A DNA stretch of 41,803 nt from contig URLO01000013.1 of NCBI GenBank assembly GCA_900548625.1, positions 1-41,803 on the forward strand, read 5' to 3'. The position numbers and the translations under genes are program-made. Shown here one piece after another: positions 30,946 to 39,735 of the stretch. Every line of letters begins with the position of its first letter. The first letter of the stretch is position 1. The DNA is from an uncultured Eubacteriales bacterium. Lineage in GTDB: Bacteria; Bacillota; Clostridia; Oscillospirales; Oscillospiraceae. The notes under the pieces were generated by a model. It had not been told where the DNA came from and made no database searches. It saw nothing but the letters and a program-made list of their open reading frames with translations.

Positions 30946-31439
30946 TCCTCGTCCTCCCCCTGCGCGTACATCTGCTCGATCTCCTCCTTTGTGAGCATAC
31001 GCTCGGCAAATTCGGTGTACATATGGCCGTCGAGATGGTCGAGCTCATGGCAGAAGCAGCGGGCGATCAGTTCCGCGCCTTCATATTCATACCAGTCGCC
31101 GGTGCGGTCCTGTGCACGGACAACAACGAAATTCGGGCGCGTCACGATGCCGTACTCTCCCGGAAGGCTCAGGCAGCCTTCCGTTCCGGTCTGCGTCTCC
31201 TTGCCGGTCCTGACGATCTCGGGGTTGACGAGCTCCAGATCCTCCTCGCCGGTGTCGACCACGACCACGCGGCGCAGAACACCGACCTGCGGCCCGGCAA
31301 GGCCGACGCCGTTTGCCTCGTGCATCGTTTCGATCATATCGTCGATCAGCGTGGAAAGCCGCGCGTCAAACTTCGTGACGGGACGGCATGTTTTCGTAAG
31401 GACGGGGTCTCCCACCGTGACAATTTTTCTCAGAGCCAT
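30942..31439 (-). CDS. def: Peptide deformylase
   Basis: The 165-residue metalloenzyme removes formyl groups from new proteins. All three motifs are intact: GVGLAGPQVG, EGCLSLPG with the metal Cys, and HELDHLDG with the two metal His and the catalytic Glu. The ATG has GGAGGA upstream. It lies 11 bases after the priA stop and overlaps fmt. Confidence 0.97.
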   Translation of the reverse strand: MALRKIVTVGDPVLTKTCRPVTKFDARLSTLIDDMIETMHEANGVGLAGPQVGVLRRVVVVDTGEEDLELVNPEIVRTGKETQTGTEGCLSLPGEYGIVTRPNFVVVRAQDRTGDWYEYEGAELIARCFCHELDHLDGHMYTEFAERMLTKEEIEQMYAQGEDEE

Positions 31440-31450
31440 GAGGCTTCCTC

Positions 31451-33895
31451 CTAATCGTATGGATTGACGTCGGCAAAGGCGCTGACGCCGCGGTTGTTCT
31501 TATCACTGAAAAAGCTGCGCAGCCGCCACGCAAGAAGCTGGCGGAGCGGACGCGAGTTTTTGCACATCAGCGTCAGACGGTAGCGGTAGGTATAGTTGAC
31601 GCGCGCCACCGGCGCGGGCGCCGGCCCAAGCAGCAGCGCATCCGCGAGCTGTGCGTCGGCGCTCAGGTCGTTTTGCAGCGCGTCCCGGAAGCGGATCGCC
31701 GCCTGCATCACCTGCTCCTCATGAAGGCCGGTGAAGGTCAGCAGAAAAATATCCCGCAGTGGCGGAAAGCCGCGCAGCGCGCGAATGCGGATCTCCAGAT
31801 CGTAAAAGCCGTCGTAGTCCTGTCTGGCGGCAAGCTGCAAAACGGGATGCTCAGGCGTCATGGTCTGTATGAGCGCCGTACCCGAGGCAGCGCCGCGGCC
31901 TGCGCGGCCGACGACCTGCGTGATGAGGGAAAATGTGGTCTCGGCGGCTCGGAAATTGTCAACATAGAGCGACATGTCCGCGTCCACAACGCCGACCAGC
32001 GTGACGTTTTCAAAATCAAGCCCCTTTGCCACCATCTGCGTTCCGAGCAGAATGGGGATGCGCTCGCGCTGGAAGCGGCTGAGGATGGCCTCGTGATTGT
32101 TCGAGGCCGTCACCGTATCCGCGTCCATGCGCAAAACGGCGGTATCGGGGAAAAAGTAGTGCAGCTCCTCCTCGATCTTCTGCGTGCCGGCGCCCACGGG
32201 CTTGAGCGGCCCGCCGCACTGCGGGCAGCGCTGCGGAAGCGGGTGTGAATAGCCGCAATAGTGGCACATGAGCCTGCGGTTGACCGAGTGATAGGTCAGC
32301 GAAACGCTGCATCGCGGGCAGGACGGCGCCTCGCCGCACTCGACGCAGATCAGGCAGCGGCTGTTGCCGCGCCGGTTCAAAAACAGGATCGACTGCCTGT
32401 CATGCAGGATGTTCTCGCGCAGACGCTCCTCCAGTGCACGGCTGAGCGACGCCGGATTGCCGCTGCGAAGCTCCTGCTTCATATCCGCCATTTCGACCTG
32501 CGGCAGCGCGCGGCCGTTGTAGCGGTTTTTCATCGTATAGAGCGTGTAGACGCCCTCGCGCGCCTGATACATGCTCTCGATCGACGGCGTCGCAGACCCG
32601 AGCACGACCAGCGCCCGTTCCTGCACACCGCGGTAAATGGCAATCTCGCGCGCATGATAGCGCGGAGCATTCTCCGATTTGTAGGTATGCTCCTGCTCCT
32701 CATCGACGAGGATCACGCCAAGCTCCCTGACCGGCGCAAAGACCGCCGAGCGCGTGCCGACGACCACGCGGGCCGCGCCCGACTGGATTCGCCGCCACTC
32801 GTCATAGCGCTCGCCCACGCGAAGCGAGCTGTGGAGCACGGCGACCTGCTTTCCAAAGTGTGAGGAGAGCTTTCCGAGAAGCTGCGGCGTCAGGGCGATC
32901 TCCGGTACGAGCAGCATGGCGCCTCTGCCCTCTTGCAGCGCCTGATCGATCAGGCGGATGTAGACGGCGGTCTTGCCGCTGCCCGTCACGCCATACAAAA
33001 GCGCAACGCCCGGCTTTTCCGCGTGCATCTGCGCAAGCAGGCCCTTATACGCTGCCTGCTGCTCGGCGGAAAGCTCCGGCGAGGTCAGCAGCCTGTCCGG
33101 CGTGGTCACTGCGGTGCGGAACACCTCGCGCTCGGACAGCGCGACGTATCCCAGCTCCGAAAGCCGTCTGAGCGTCGCCATCGACGCGCCGGTCAGATAG
33201 CAGACCTCCTTACACGCGCCGCTTCCGACGGTGCAGAGCAGCTCCAGCACGGATTTTTGCAGCGGCGCGCCGCGCGATTTCTTCTGCGCAAACGCCATGG
33301 CCTCCTCTGCGGGGACGTTCAGCGAGACGATCTTCTCGGTCTTGGCGCCCACACGCTGCGCCATGTCCATACCGGACGTGATCAGGCGGCGTCCCAGCAG
33401 GAAGCGCAGCGCGTTCATGAGCGCCGTCTCGTCCGGAAACTGCTCACGCAGAGTCGGAAGACCAGCGCTGCCGCCGCGATCCTCGATCGCCTGCATGACG
33501 GCAAGCGCCGTCTCGTTTTTTGTGGCGGCGGCACGCCAGTCCCGGTCGGAAACGACAGTATAGGTATCGGTCGCCTTGAACCAGAGGCCGGCAGGCAGGA
33601 TCGCACGCGCCGCCTCATAAAACGTGCAGAAATAGCGCTCGCGAATGAATGCCGCCAGCCGGAGCTGCCGCTCAGAGAGGACCGGCTCGTCATCCAGACA
33701 GCGCTCAACACACTTGAGCTTTGCCTCCTCGCCCGTATCGAGCTGCAAAACGACGCCCTCCGACATGCGGTTGCCGCGCCCGAACGGCACAAGCACCCGC
33801 ATTCCGGGCCGCACGCCCAGCTCCGGCGGCGCCACGTAGGAATAGGGCTTATCGATGGCGTACAGCGCGGCAGAGACCGCAACTCTGGCGATCAT
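31451..33895 (-). CDS. priA: Primosomal replication-restart helicase PriA
   Basis: The 814-residue 3'-to-5' helicase reloads the replisome at collapsed forks. The N-terminal DNA-binding domain (about 1-200) is followed by the helicase core with Walker A GVTGSGKT and DEEQEH. A zinc-binding insertion follows, with paired CxxC motifs from CLICVECGE to RCPQCGG, then the second helicase lobe with QVVGRAGRG. Length is normal. GGGAGGGG precedes the ATG. In B. subtilis coaBC sits between rpoZ and priA; here there is only a hairpin. Confidence 0.96.
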   Translation of the reverse strand: MIARVAVSAALYAIDKPYSYVAPPELGVRPGMRVLVPFGRGNRMSEGVVLQLDTGEEAKLKCVERCLDDEPVLSERQLRLAAFIRERYFCTFYEAARAILPAGLWFKATDTYTVVSDRDWRAAATKNETALAVMQAIEDRGGSAGLPTLREQFPDETALMNALRFLLGRRLITSGMDMAQRVGAKTEKIVSLNVPAEEAMAFAQKKSRGAPLQKSVLELLCTVGSGACKEVCYLTGASMATLRRLSELGYVALSEREVFRTAVTTPDRLLTSPELSAEQQAAYKGLLAQMHAEKPGVALLYGVTGSGKTAVYIRLIDQALQEGRGAMLLVPEIALTPQLLGKLSSHFGKQVAVLHSSLRVGERYDEWRRIQSGAARVVVGTRSAVFAPVRELGVILVDEEQEHTYKSENAPRYHAREIAIYRGVQERALVVLGSATPSIESMYQAREGVYTLYTMKNRYNGRALPQVEMADMKQELRSGNPASLSRALEERLRENILHDRQSILFLNRRGNSRCLICVECGEAPSCPRCSVSLTYHSVNRRLMCHYCGYSHPLPQRCPQCGGPLKPVGAGTQKIEEELHYFFPDTAVLRMDADTVTASNNHEAILSRFQRERIPILLGTQMVAKGLDFENVTLVGVVDADMSLYVDNFRAAETTFSLITQVVGRAGRGAASGTALIQTMTPEHPVLQLAARQDYDGFYDLEIRIRALRGFPPLRDIFLLTFTGLHEEQVMQAAIRFRDALQNDLSADAQLADALLLGPAPAPVARVNYTYRYRLTLMCKNSRPLRQLLAWRLRSFFSDKNNRGVSAFADVNPYD

Positions 33896-33918
33896 AAAAC
33901 CCCTCCCTCAAAAACCGT

Positions 33919-33950
33919 CAAGGCGTAGGCAAGAGCTTGCCTGCGCCTTG
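33919..33950 (-). terminator. Hairpin with T-run between rpoZ and priA
   Basis: A 15-bp stem with one mismatch (33919-33933 with 33936-33950), followed on the minus strand after four bases by TTTTT. It could partly terminate transcription after rpoZ or act as an RNA-processing site. Confidence 0.55.
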
Positions 33951-33963
33951 CGTTTTCCTGTTC

Positions 33964-34170
33964 TCAGTGCTCGTACTTATCCTTCAGCGCTGCGACAAGC
34001 TTTCCTTCCGCGACCTCGCGGATGGCAATGGTAACGGGCTTGTCCGTCAGCGGCTCGTGCGTGATCTCAGACTCGATGGAAAGCTGACGCGCGCGGCGCG
34101 CGATCACGTTCACGAGCAGATAGCGGCTGTTGACATGCTCCAGCAGACTGGACATTGCGGGATAAAGCAT
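33964..34170 (-). CDS. rpoZ: RNA polymerase omega subunit
   Basis: The 68-residue protein matches the omega subunit that helps assemble RNA polymerase: an N-terminal segment with SRYLLVNVIARRARQL and a TDKPVTIAIREVAEGKL stretch. Firmicute omega proteins are similarly short. It lies 16 bases after gmk in the conserved gmk-rpoZ order, which supports the call. Confidence 0.93.
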   Translation of the reverse strand: MLYPAMSSLLEHVNSRYLLVNVIARRARQLSIESEITHEPLTDKPVTIAIREVAEGKLVAALKDKYEH

Positions 34171-34186
34171 TGAAGTTCCTCCTAAG

Positions 34187-34765
34187 TCAATGGATAAATT
34201 CCATGTTTTTACATTTTTCGGCGGTCATGATGGCCAGCATCTTATATACCGCGCTTTCAACGTTGTCGTTCATGACAATATATTCGTATTTCGGCGCCTG
34301 CGTATACTCCCAGTGCGCGCGCTCCAGACGCTCCGCCATCGCCTGCGGAGCTACGTCGCCGCGGCTGTTCAGGCGGCGCTCGATCTCCTCAAACGAGGGA
34401 GCTGTGATGAAGATGAGCACGGCGGACGGGACGCGCGCCTTGACCTTGAGCGCGCCGACGACATCGAGATCCATCACGACATCGATGCCTCTTTCCGTTG
34501 CCTCAAGGATCGGTGCAAGCGGCGTTCCGTAATAGTTGCCGACATATTCGGCGTATTCCAGAAGCTCCCCCTCCGCGATCATCTGCTCAAAACGCGATCT
34601 GGTCACGAAGTAGTAGTTGACGCCATCCTTTTCGCCGGGGCGGATCGCCCGCGAGGTGGCGGAAATCGAATACTGCACATGCTCCTGCTCCTGCACGATG
34701 CGGTTCAGGATGGTGTTTTTTCCGACGCCGGAGGGGCCGGAGACGATAAACAGCTTTCCCTTCAC
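34187..34765 (-). CDS. gmk: Guanylate kinase
   Basis: The 192-residue enzyme converts GMP to GDP with ATP. The P-loop is SGPSGVGKNT (about residues 9-18). The GMP-binding region has SATSRAIRPGEKDGVNYYFV and the later YAEYVGNYYGT. The start is a GTG at 34765 that overlaps the remA stop by four bases (GTGA), so the two are coupled. Confidence 0.97.
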   Translation of the reverse strand: MKGKLFIVSGPSGVGKNTILNRIVQEQEHVQYSISATSRAIRPGEKDGVNYYFVTRSRFEQMIAEGELLEYAEYVGNYYGTPLAPILEATERGIDVVMDLDVVGALKVKARVPSAVLIFITAPSFEEIERRLNSRGDVAPQAMAERLERAHWEYTQAPKYEYIVMNDNVESAVYKMLAIMTAEKCKNMEFIH

Positions 34766-35034
34766 GTCGCTTCCTCCTCCGTCGTGTTCTCGTCGGAATA
34801 CTCTGCGTCCATTCTGGACGCAAGCGTCTGCGGTGCGACAGAGGAAAGGATCACGTGGTCGGTATCCATCAGCAAGACCGCCTTCGTGCGCCGTCCATAG
34901 GATGCGTCGATCAGCATGCCGCGATCGCGCGCCTCCTGCACAACACGCTTGATGGGGGCGGATTCGGGGCTTACCACCGCCAGGATCCGCGCGGCAGCGA
35001 CCGCGCTGCCAAAGCCAATGCTCACCAGCTTCAT
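34762..35034 (-). CDS. remA: RemA-like DNA-binding regulator (DUF370)
   Basis: The 90-residue protein has the RemA/DUF370 core: VSIGFGSAVAAARILAVVSP, then ASYGRRTKAVLLMDTDHVILSS. In B. subtilis RemA is a DNA-binding activator of biofilm matrix and osmoprotection genes, and the same gene lies between yicC and gmk. A short acidic tail ends the protein. No matrix operon is in this window, so its targets here are unknown. Confidence 0.93.
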   Translation of the reverse strand: MKLVSIGFGSAVAAARILAVVSPESAPIKRVVQEARDRGMLIDASYGRRTKAVLLMDTDHVILSSVAPQTLASRMDAEYSDENTTEEEAT

Positions 35035-35049
35035 AACGACCTCCGGTTG

Positions 35050-35928
35050 TTATTCAATATTTTGCGTCTGTTCGCGGATCTTTTCCAGCTCCGCCTTGAT
35101 CTCGACCACGGTGCGTGCCTGCTCGATGTCGTTGGCCTTGGAACCGATGGTGTTGGCCTCGCGATTGAGCTCCTGAAGCAGGAAATCGAGCTTTCGGCCG
35201 ATGGCTCCGCCGGCGCTCAGCATCGAGTCGAGCTGCGACAGATGGCTGCGCAGGCGGACGGTCTCCTCATCCACGGCGATCTTGTCGGCATAGATGGCGG
35301 CCTCCTGCAAAATGCGCCCCTCATCGATGGTCGTGCTTTGCAGCACCTCCTGCATTTTTTCCGTCAGACGCGCGCGGTATTCCGCCAGCGTCACGGGGCT
35401 GCGCTGCTCGACCTTCTCTACAAGAGACAGGATCGTTGCCGCGCGGCCTCGCAGGTCTGCCTCAAGCGCCGCGCCCTCGAGCACGCGCATTGCGGTGTAT
35501 TTTTCGAGCGCCGCATCCACGACCGACAGGATATCGGCGGTCAGCTTTTCCTCGTCTTCCTCCGCCTTTTCCACGGAAAAGACGTCCGGCAAGCGGCTGA
35601 GCGCGGTCACGGTGATGTCATCGCGTACATCATAATCCGCTGCAATGGACTTCATGGCATTCAGATACCCCTCCAGCACCGGACGGTTGACGCAGACACG
35701 CATCTGCGTATCCTCCATCACGTTGACCGCGATGAATACATCGACCTTGCCGCGGGAGATCGAAGCCTTGACGCGGGACTTTACGCCGTCCTCCGCATAG
35801 GCGTAGAGGCGCGGCATTTTCACCGTGCAGTCCAGATAGCGGTTGTTCACAGAGCGGATCTCCGCAGTGATCTCTCTGCCGTCGATCGTTGCCACGGCAC
35901 GGCCGTAGCCAGTCATGCTCTTTATCAA
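35050..35928 (-). CDS. yicC: YicC-family endoribonuclease
   Basis: The 292-residue protein begins MIKSMTGYGRA, the family hallmark, and ends with the conserved GRKLDFLLQELNREANTIGSK and DIEQARTVVEIKAELEKIREQ segments. Family members (YicC in E. coli, YloC in B. subtilis) are metal-dependent endoribonucleases acting in RNA turnover. It heads the housekeeping part of the run, 15 bases before remA. Confidence 0.94.
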   Translation of the reverse strand: MIKSMTGYGRAVATIDGREITAEIRSVNNRYLDCTVKMPRLYAYAEDGVKSRVKASISRGKVDVFIAVNVMEDTQMRVCVNRPVLEGYLNAMKSIAADYDVRDDITVTALSRLPDVFSVEKAEEDEEKLTADILSVVDAALEKYTAMRVLEGAALEADLRGRAATILSLVEKVEQRSPVTLAEYRARLTEKMQEVLQSTTIDEGRILQEAAIYADKIAVDEETVRLRSHLSQLDSMLSAGGAIGRKLDFLLQELNREANTIGSKANDIEQARTVVEIKAELEKIREQTQNIE

Positions 35929-35954
35929 ATCAAATTCCTCCGTAAAGCACAGCT

Positions 35955-35980
35955 CCAGCAGCGGCGCACGCCGCTGCTGG
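35955..35980. other. GC-rich hairpin between cdaR and yicC
   Basis: CCAGCAGCGGC pairs with GCCGCTGCTGG in an 11-bp stem with a 4-nt loop. There is no T-run on either side, so it is not a typical terminator. It may be an RNA-processing or stabilising element between two parts of the operon. Confidence 0.45.
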
Positions 35981-36005
35981 CTATGCGAGTCATTTTTCAG
36001 GCTGT

Positions 36006-37256
36006 CTATCCCTTGTCGTCCGTCTTTTCCGCAAGCGAGACCACGATCGTATAATCCCCGATGTAGCCCGCGTCCGGATAGCCGTCAATGTAGATCGTGA
36101 CCGGAACAGTGTTCGTGCCGGGCAGACTGAAATCGGCAAGATCGGCGACCACGCGGATGTTGTTCGCGGTGATCTTCTGGATCTCGGACGTTGCGGCGCG
36201 GATGGTGACCTGCACCTGCTTGGTCACGCTGGTCGGCTCCAGCCCCTCCGGGACGTGAATGAATGTGATGTTCGTTGCGCGGATCACGGCCGTTGCCTTG
36301 TTGCGGATGGTGACGGTCACATTGGCCTGATCGACGCCGCTGACGTTCTTCGTGTCGTTCGGGATCACGATGTCAAACGGGATCGTTCTCGTGCTGGCTT
36401 CAATGTCGGCAAGATCGATCGAGCCGAGCGTGATCTTGTTGATGCCGTCAAGGACGGTTGCATCGCCGGAAAGCGTGATGGTCGGCGGGTCGATCTCGAT
36501 CTTGGTGTCCTTGCTGGTCGCGCCGCCGCCGTCGATGATCTCGACCTCGAGCGTGACGTCCTTATACTTGACGACCGTGAGCGTGACGTCAATCGAATCC
36601 ACATCCGTTGTCAGATTCGTGGTATCCACGGGCTTTCCCTTCGCATCGCAGAGGACGAACGGAACGGTATCCGTGACGGACTTATCGAGATTGGTCCTCG
36701 TGACTGCCAGACGGGCGCTTGCGATGCTGCTGACGATGCTCTCAGGTCCGGTGACCTGAACGGTATCAAAATCGAGCGAGGTCTTTTCCAGCAGGTAGCC
36801 GTCCGCGACGGTCACGCCGCTGTAATCCGCCACGACCTCGACCGGGAGCGTGACGCGCCGCTCGATGGCAAAGCTGACGGAGCTGGGACTGCGGCTGACG
36901 ACCGTGATGCCGGAGTCCTGCACAGAGGTCGGGAGCTTGATATCATAGGCCATGTTGTAGTTCTTCGCCGTGCGGATGCGCGTCACATCGACGACCGCCG
37001 TGATCTCCGACTGCTGCTTGATCAGCTTGTTGAGATCGGCGTTTCTGCCCTGAAAATCAACCGTCACAGTCATGGTCTTTCCCTCGGTGATGATCAGGTT
37101 CTGATCCTCGCGCAGAACATCCTCCCCGGAGAATGTGACGGGAATGCCGCTGATGGAGCGCGTGCCCTCGGGGTTCACGACCGTCACGACGTAGACCCAC
37201 AGGACGCTTGCCGCGATGAACGAGATGATGAGCAGTAAGATCTTATTTTTCTTCAT
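36006..37256 (-). CDS. cdaR: YbbR-domain regulator of diadenylate cyclase (CdaR)
   Basis: The 416-residue protein has one N-terminal membrane anchor (about residues 4-24) and about four extracytoplasmic YbbR domains, each a beta-rich repeat with PV-x-V strands such as ISGIPVTFSG and VTLPVEVVADYSG. In B. subtilis CdaR binds and modulates CdaA. The ATG at 37256 lies within the end of cdaA (14-base overlap), the normal coupling of the pair. A longer frame to 37295 is shadow sequence in cdaA. Confidence 0.94.
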   Translation of the reverse strand: MKKNKILLLIISFIAASVLWVYVVTVVNPEGTRSISGIPVTFSGEDVLREDQNLIITEGKTMTVTVDFQGRNADLNKLIKQQSEITAVVDVTRIRTAKNYNMAYDIKLPTSVQDSGITVVSRSPSSVSFAIERRVTLPVEVVADYSGVTVADGYLLEKTSLDFDTVQVTGPESIVSSIASARLAVTRTNLDKSVTDTVPFVLCDAKGKPVDTTNLTTDVDSIDVTLTVVKYKDVTLEVEIIDGGGATSKDTKIEIDPPTITLSGDATVLDGINKITLGSIDLADIEASTRTIPFDIVIPNDTKNVSGVDQANVTVTIRNKATAVIRATNITFIHVPEGLEPTSVTKQVQVTIRAATSEIQKITANNIRVVADLADFSLPGTNTVPVTIYIDGYPDAGYIGDYTIVVSLAEKTDDKG

Positions 37257-38121
37257 GATGGGCTTCTTCCTTCCTGGCCAGGAAGCTGCGGACACGGTCC
37301 AAAACGTTTTTCTTCTTGTAGTTCTCCTCAGGAAGCAGTTCGTTCGTCAGCAGCTTTTCAAGCGTCTGCGGCGCAAGATGCCGCTTGAGCATACCGCCGA
37401 TGGCGACGGAGATGGTGCCCGTCTCCTCAGAGACAATGACCACGACCGCGTCGGAGGCCTCACTCATACCGATGCCCGCGCGATGGCGCGTGCCAAGGTC
37501 GCTGGACAGATGCGTATTCTCAGACAGCGGCAGCACGCAGCCGGCCGCCGCGACTCTGCCATGCCGGATGATGACCGCGCCGTCGTGGAGCGGGGAGTTC
37601 TTGAAAAAGAGGTTGCGCAGAAGCTGGTCGGTGACCTTGGCGTCGATCAGCGTTCCGGTCTTGAAGTATTCCTCCAGCGAGGTGCGGCGCTCAAAGACCA
37701 GCAGCACGCCGACGCGCTCCTTGGCCATGATCTCGCAGGCCGTCACCGTGGCGGAGATGGCGTTCTGCTCCACGCTCCGGTTCGAGAGCGGATCGGCAAA
37801 GCGGAGCATCGTCCGCCCGCCGAAGCGCTCCAGCGCGCGGCGCAGCTCCGGCTGAAACACGATGACGATTGCAATGATGCCGACCTCAATGAATCGCGTC
37901 AGGATCCAGTTGAGGGTATACATGTGTACAACGTCCGTCAGCCATGTGGCAACCAGCAGCAGCATGATACTTCGCGCGACACGCGCGGCGCTGGTCGAGC
38001 GGATGATGAGCATCAGTTTATATATGAGAAAAGCGACAACAAGAATGTCCACGATGTCCATCACGCCGAGCGGCGGAATGGACGAGAACATTTCCTGGAA
38101 AAAGCTCCGAATGGCAGCCAT
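37243..38121 (-). CDS. cdaA: Membrane diadenylate cyclase CdaA (c-di-AMP synthase)
   Basis: The 292-residue enzyme makes c-di-AMP from two ATP. About three N-terminal membrane helices (about residues 15-95) precede the DAC domain with the catalytic motifs HDGAVII (Asp180) and RHRAGIG (about 212-218), both intact. I use the ATG at 38121, which has AGGGGA seven bases upstream. The ATG at 38127 is too close to it. It is coupled to cdaR. c-di-AMP controls potassium and osmotic balance. Two overlapping promoters lie upstream. Confidence 0.96.
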   Translation of the reverse strand: MAAIRSFFQEMFSSIPPLGVMDIVDILVVAFLIYKLMLIIRSTSAARVARSIMLLLVATWLTDVVHMYTLNWILTRFIEVGIIAIVIVFQPELRRALERFGGRTMLRFADPLSNRSVEQNAISATVTACEIMAKERVGVLLVFERRTSLEEYFKTGTLIDAKVTDQLLRNLFFKNSPLHDGAVIIRHGRVAAAGCVLPLSENTHLSSDLGTRHRAGIGMSEASDAVVVIVSEETGTISVAIGGMLKRHLAPQTLEKLLTNELLPEENYKKKNVLDRVRSFLARKEEAHHEEK

Positions 38122-38142
38122 ATACATTTCCCCTGCCTACAT

Positions 38143-38187
38143 ATTATACTTATTTGCAATTATACTCCAAAACATGCCCGCGCGCAA
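38143..38187 (-). promoter_or_regulatory. Two overlapping sigma-A promoters for cdaA
   Basis: On the minus strand, TTGCGC (38187-38182), 17 bases, TATAAT (38164-38159). The second is TTGGAG (38170-38165), 16 bases, TATAAT (38148-38143). Both have a perfect -10. They are the only clear promoters found for the run from cdaA to rsgA. Confidence 0.65.
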
Positions 38188-38217
38188 GTGCCAGCTTCCC
38201 CATTTTCCCGCCCAGCC

Positions 38218-39315
38218 TCATTTTTTTACCGCTCGCAGGAAGGCTGCCACTTCCTCCTCGCAGTTGAAAACAGAGAAGCTCACGCGAACCGTGCCGCTTT
38301 GCGCCGTTCCGGCGCTCCGGTGCGCCAGCGGCGCGCAGTGGAGGCCCGCGCGCACGGCGATCCCTGATTCGCAAAGCCGCTGCGCGGTCTGCTCACAGTC
38401 CTCAGCCCCGTACAAAAACGAAACAACGCCGCTCTGCGCACCGCCTGTAAAGCAGAGTGCCCCCGGGATCTCCCGCAGGCCGCGTGCGAGAAGGCGGCGC
38501 AGGTGCGCCTCATGATGCAGGATCGTTCCAAGGCCAAGGCTCTGCACAAAATCAAGCCCCGCCGCCAGCGCGTGGATGCCGGAAACGTTGTGGGTGCCTG
38601 CCTCCGAGGCGTCCGGCAGGAAATCCGGCATTTCCGCAAGCGCTGACTGGCTTCCGCTGCCGCCCTGCATGAGCGGCTCCGGCATCCGGCCGCAGACGAG
38701 CATTCCCGTCCCCTGCGGGCCGTAAAGCCCCTTATGCCCCGGCATGGCGATGAACGCCGCGCCCAGTCCGCGCAGGCTGACAGGCAGGATCCCCGCCGAC
38801 TGCGACGCATCGACAATCAGCGGAACGCCCCGCGCGCGGCAGAGCGCCGCGATCTGCGCAAGGGGCAGGATATATCCGAAAACGTTCGAGACATGTATGC
38901 AGACCGCAGCCTTTGTTTCCGGCGTAAGCAGCCGGGAAAACGCCTCGATCGTGTCGGCAGGGTCGAACAGCCGCGTTCCGGCGACCGCGGTTTTGGCGCC
39001 GAGGTAGTGCAGAGGCCGCGTGACGGCGTTGTGCTCAAAGCCGGAGATCACAACGCGGTCTCCCGGCCTCACGAGCGTGCGGATGGCGATGTTCAGCGCG
39101 TGCGTGGCGTTCATGGTGAACACGATCTGCTCCGGCTGTGCATCAAACAGCGCCGCCGCCTTTTCCCGGCAGGCGTAGACTGCGTCCGCTGCCGCCATTG
39201 CGGGCGCGTGCCCGCCGCGTCCCGGGCTTGCAAAGTGCGCCATGGCGTACCGGAACGCCTCTGCGACCGCGGGCGGCTTTTGAAGCGTGGTCGCGCCGCT
39301 GTCAAAATAGATCAC
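38218..39315 (-). CDS. Cysteine desulfurase-like class V aminotransferase
   Basis: The 365-residue PLP enzyme belongs to the cysteine desulfurase/selenocysteine lyase family. YFDSGATTLQKPP opens it, the PLP lysine is in MPGHKGLYGPQGTG (Lys195), and the sulfur-accepting Cys is in AGLHCAPLAHR (Cys327). The THNVSGIHALAAG segment fits the subgroup found beside DUF3343 rather than IscS. It starts with GTG, overlapping the DUF3343 stop as GTGA. No iscU or suf genes are adjacent, so a role in general Fe-S assembly is not indicated. Delivery of sulfur or selenium to the neighbouring carrier is an inference. Confidence 0.92.
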   Translation of the reverse strand: MIYFDSGATTLQKPPAVAEAFRYAMAHFASPGRGGHAPAMAAADAVYACREKAAALFDAQPEQIVFTMNATHALNIAIRTLVRPGDRVVISGFEHNAVTRPLHYLGAKTAVAGTRLFDPADTIEAFSRLLTPETKAAVCIHVSNVFGYILPLAQIAALCRARGVPLIVDASQSAGILPVSLRGLGAAFIAMPGHKGLYGPQGTGMLVCGRMPEPLMQGGSGSQSALAEMPDFLPDASEAGTHNVSGIHALAAGLDFVQSLGLGTILHHEAHLRRLLARGLREIPGALCFTGGAQSGVVSFLYGAEDCEQTAQRLCESGIAVRAGLHCAPLAHRSAGTAQSGTVRVSFSVFNCEEEVAAFLRAVKK

Positions 39316-39566
39316 ACGCGCACCTCCTCCATCGAGCCGCTTTCAAACACCCTGTACAGGTGCGCATACCCTGCGTCTGCGCCGCGCAGCAGGTGCAGCG
39401 CGCGGACGCCGTCGCGCGCGCCGACGCGGATCGCGTAACCGCAGCCGTTTGCGCTCAGTCGCTTTGCCGTCCGCACGATCGGCGCGCGGATGCCGCCTGC
39501 GTTTAAAACACTCCGTGCGCGCTGCGCGGCCGTCAGCGAGCGGAATGTAAAAAGATAGTCAAACAT
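39312..39566 (-). CDS. DUF3343 protein (putative Se/S carrier-like)
   Basis: The 84-residue protein begins MFDYLFTFRSLTAAQRARSV, then GGIRAPIVRTAKRLSANGCGYAIRV, the DUF3343 layout in which a Cys near the GCGYAI motif could carry sulfur or selenium. The ATG at 39566 follows GGGAGGG at nine bases. The open frame continues upstream to 39968 but that part runs through the promoter and the opposite gene and is not coding. Coupling to the desulfurase suggests a donor-carrier pair. The pairing is recurrent in Firmicutes, and its function is not settled. Confidence 0.85.
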   Translation of the reverse strand: MFDYLFTFRSLTAAQRARSVLNAGGIRAPIVRTAKRLSANGCGYAIRVGARDGVRALHLLRGADAGYAHLYRVFESGSMEEVRV

Positions 39567-39662
39567 AGAAGCATTCCCTCCCGACCCCATTCTATGCCGT
39601 TCGTCCGTATTCGGCCACGCTCGCGCCCGCCCATCTGAATCCCTCTTTTTCCCGTTTTTGAC

Positions 39663-39691
39663 TTGCAATGCAAGGAAAATCCCGGTATAAT
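39663..39691 (+). promoter_or_regulatory. Sigma-A-type promoter for the zinc-ribbon gene
   Basis: TTGCAA (39663-39668), a 17-base spacer and TATAAT (39686-39691). The start codon is about 38 bases after the predicted transcription start. Confidence 0.78.
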
Positions 39692-39735
39692 CAAAACAGA
39701 ATGGAAATTCACTACCGAATACAGGAGGGAAAACG

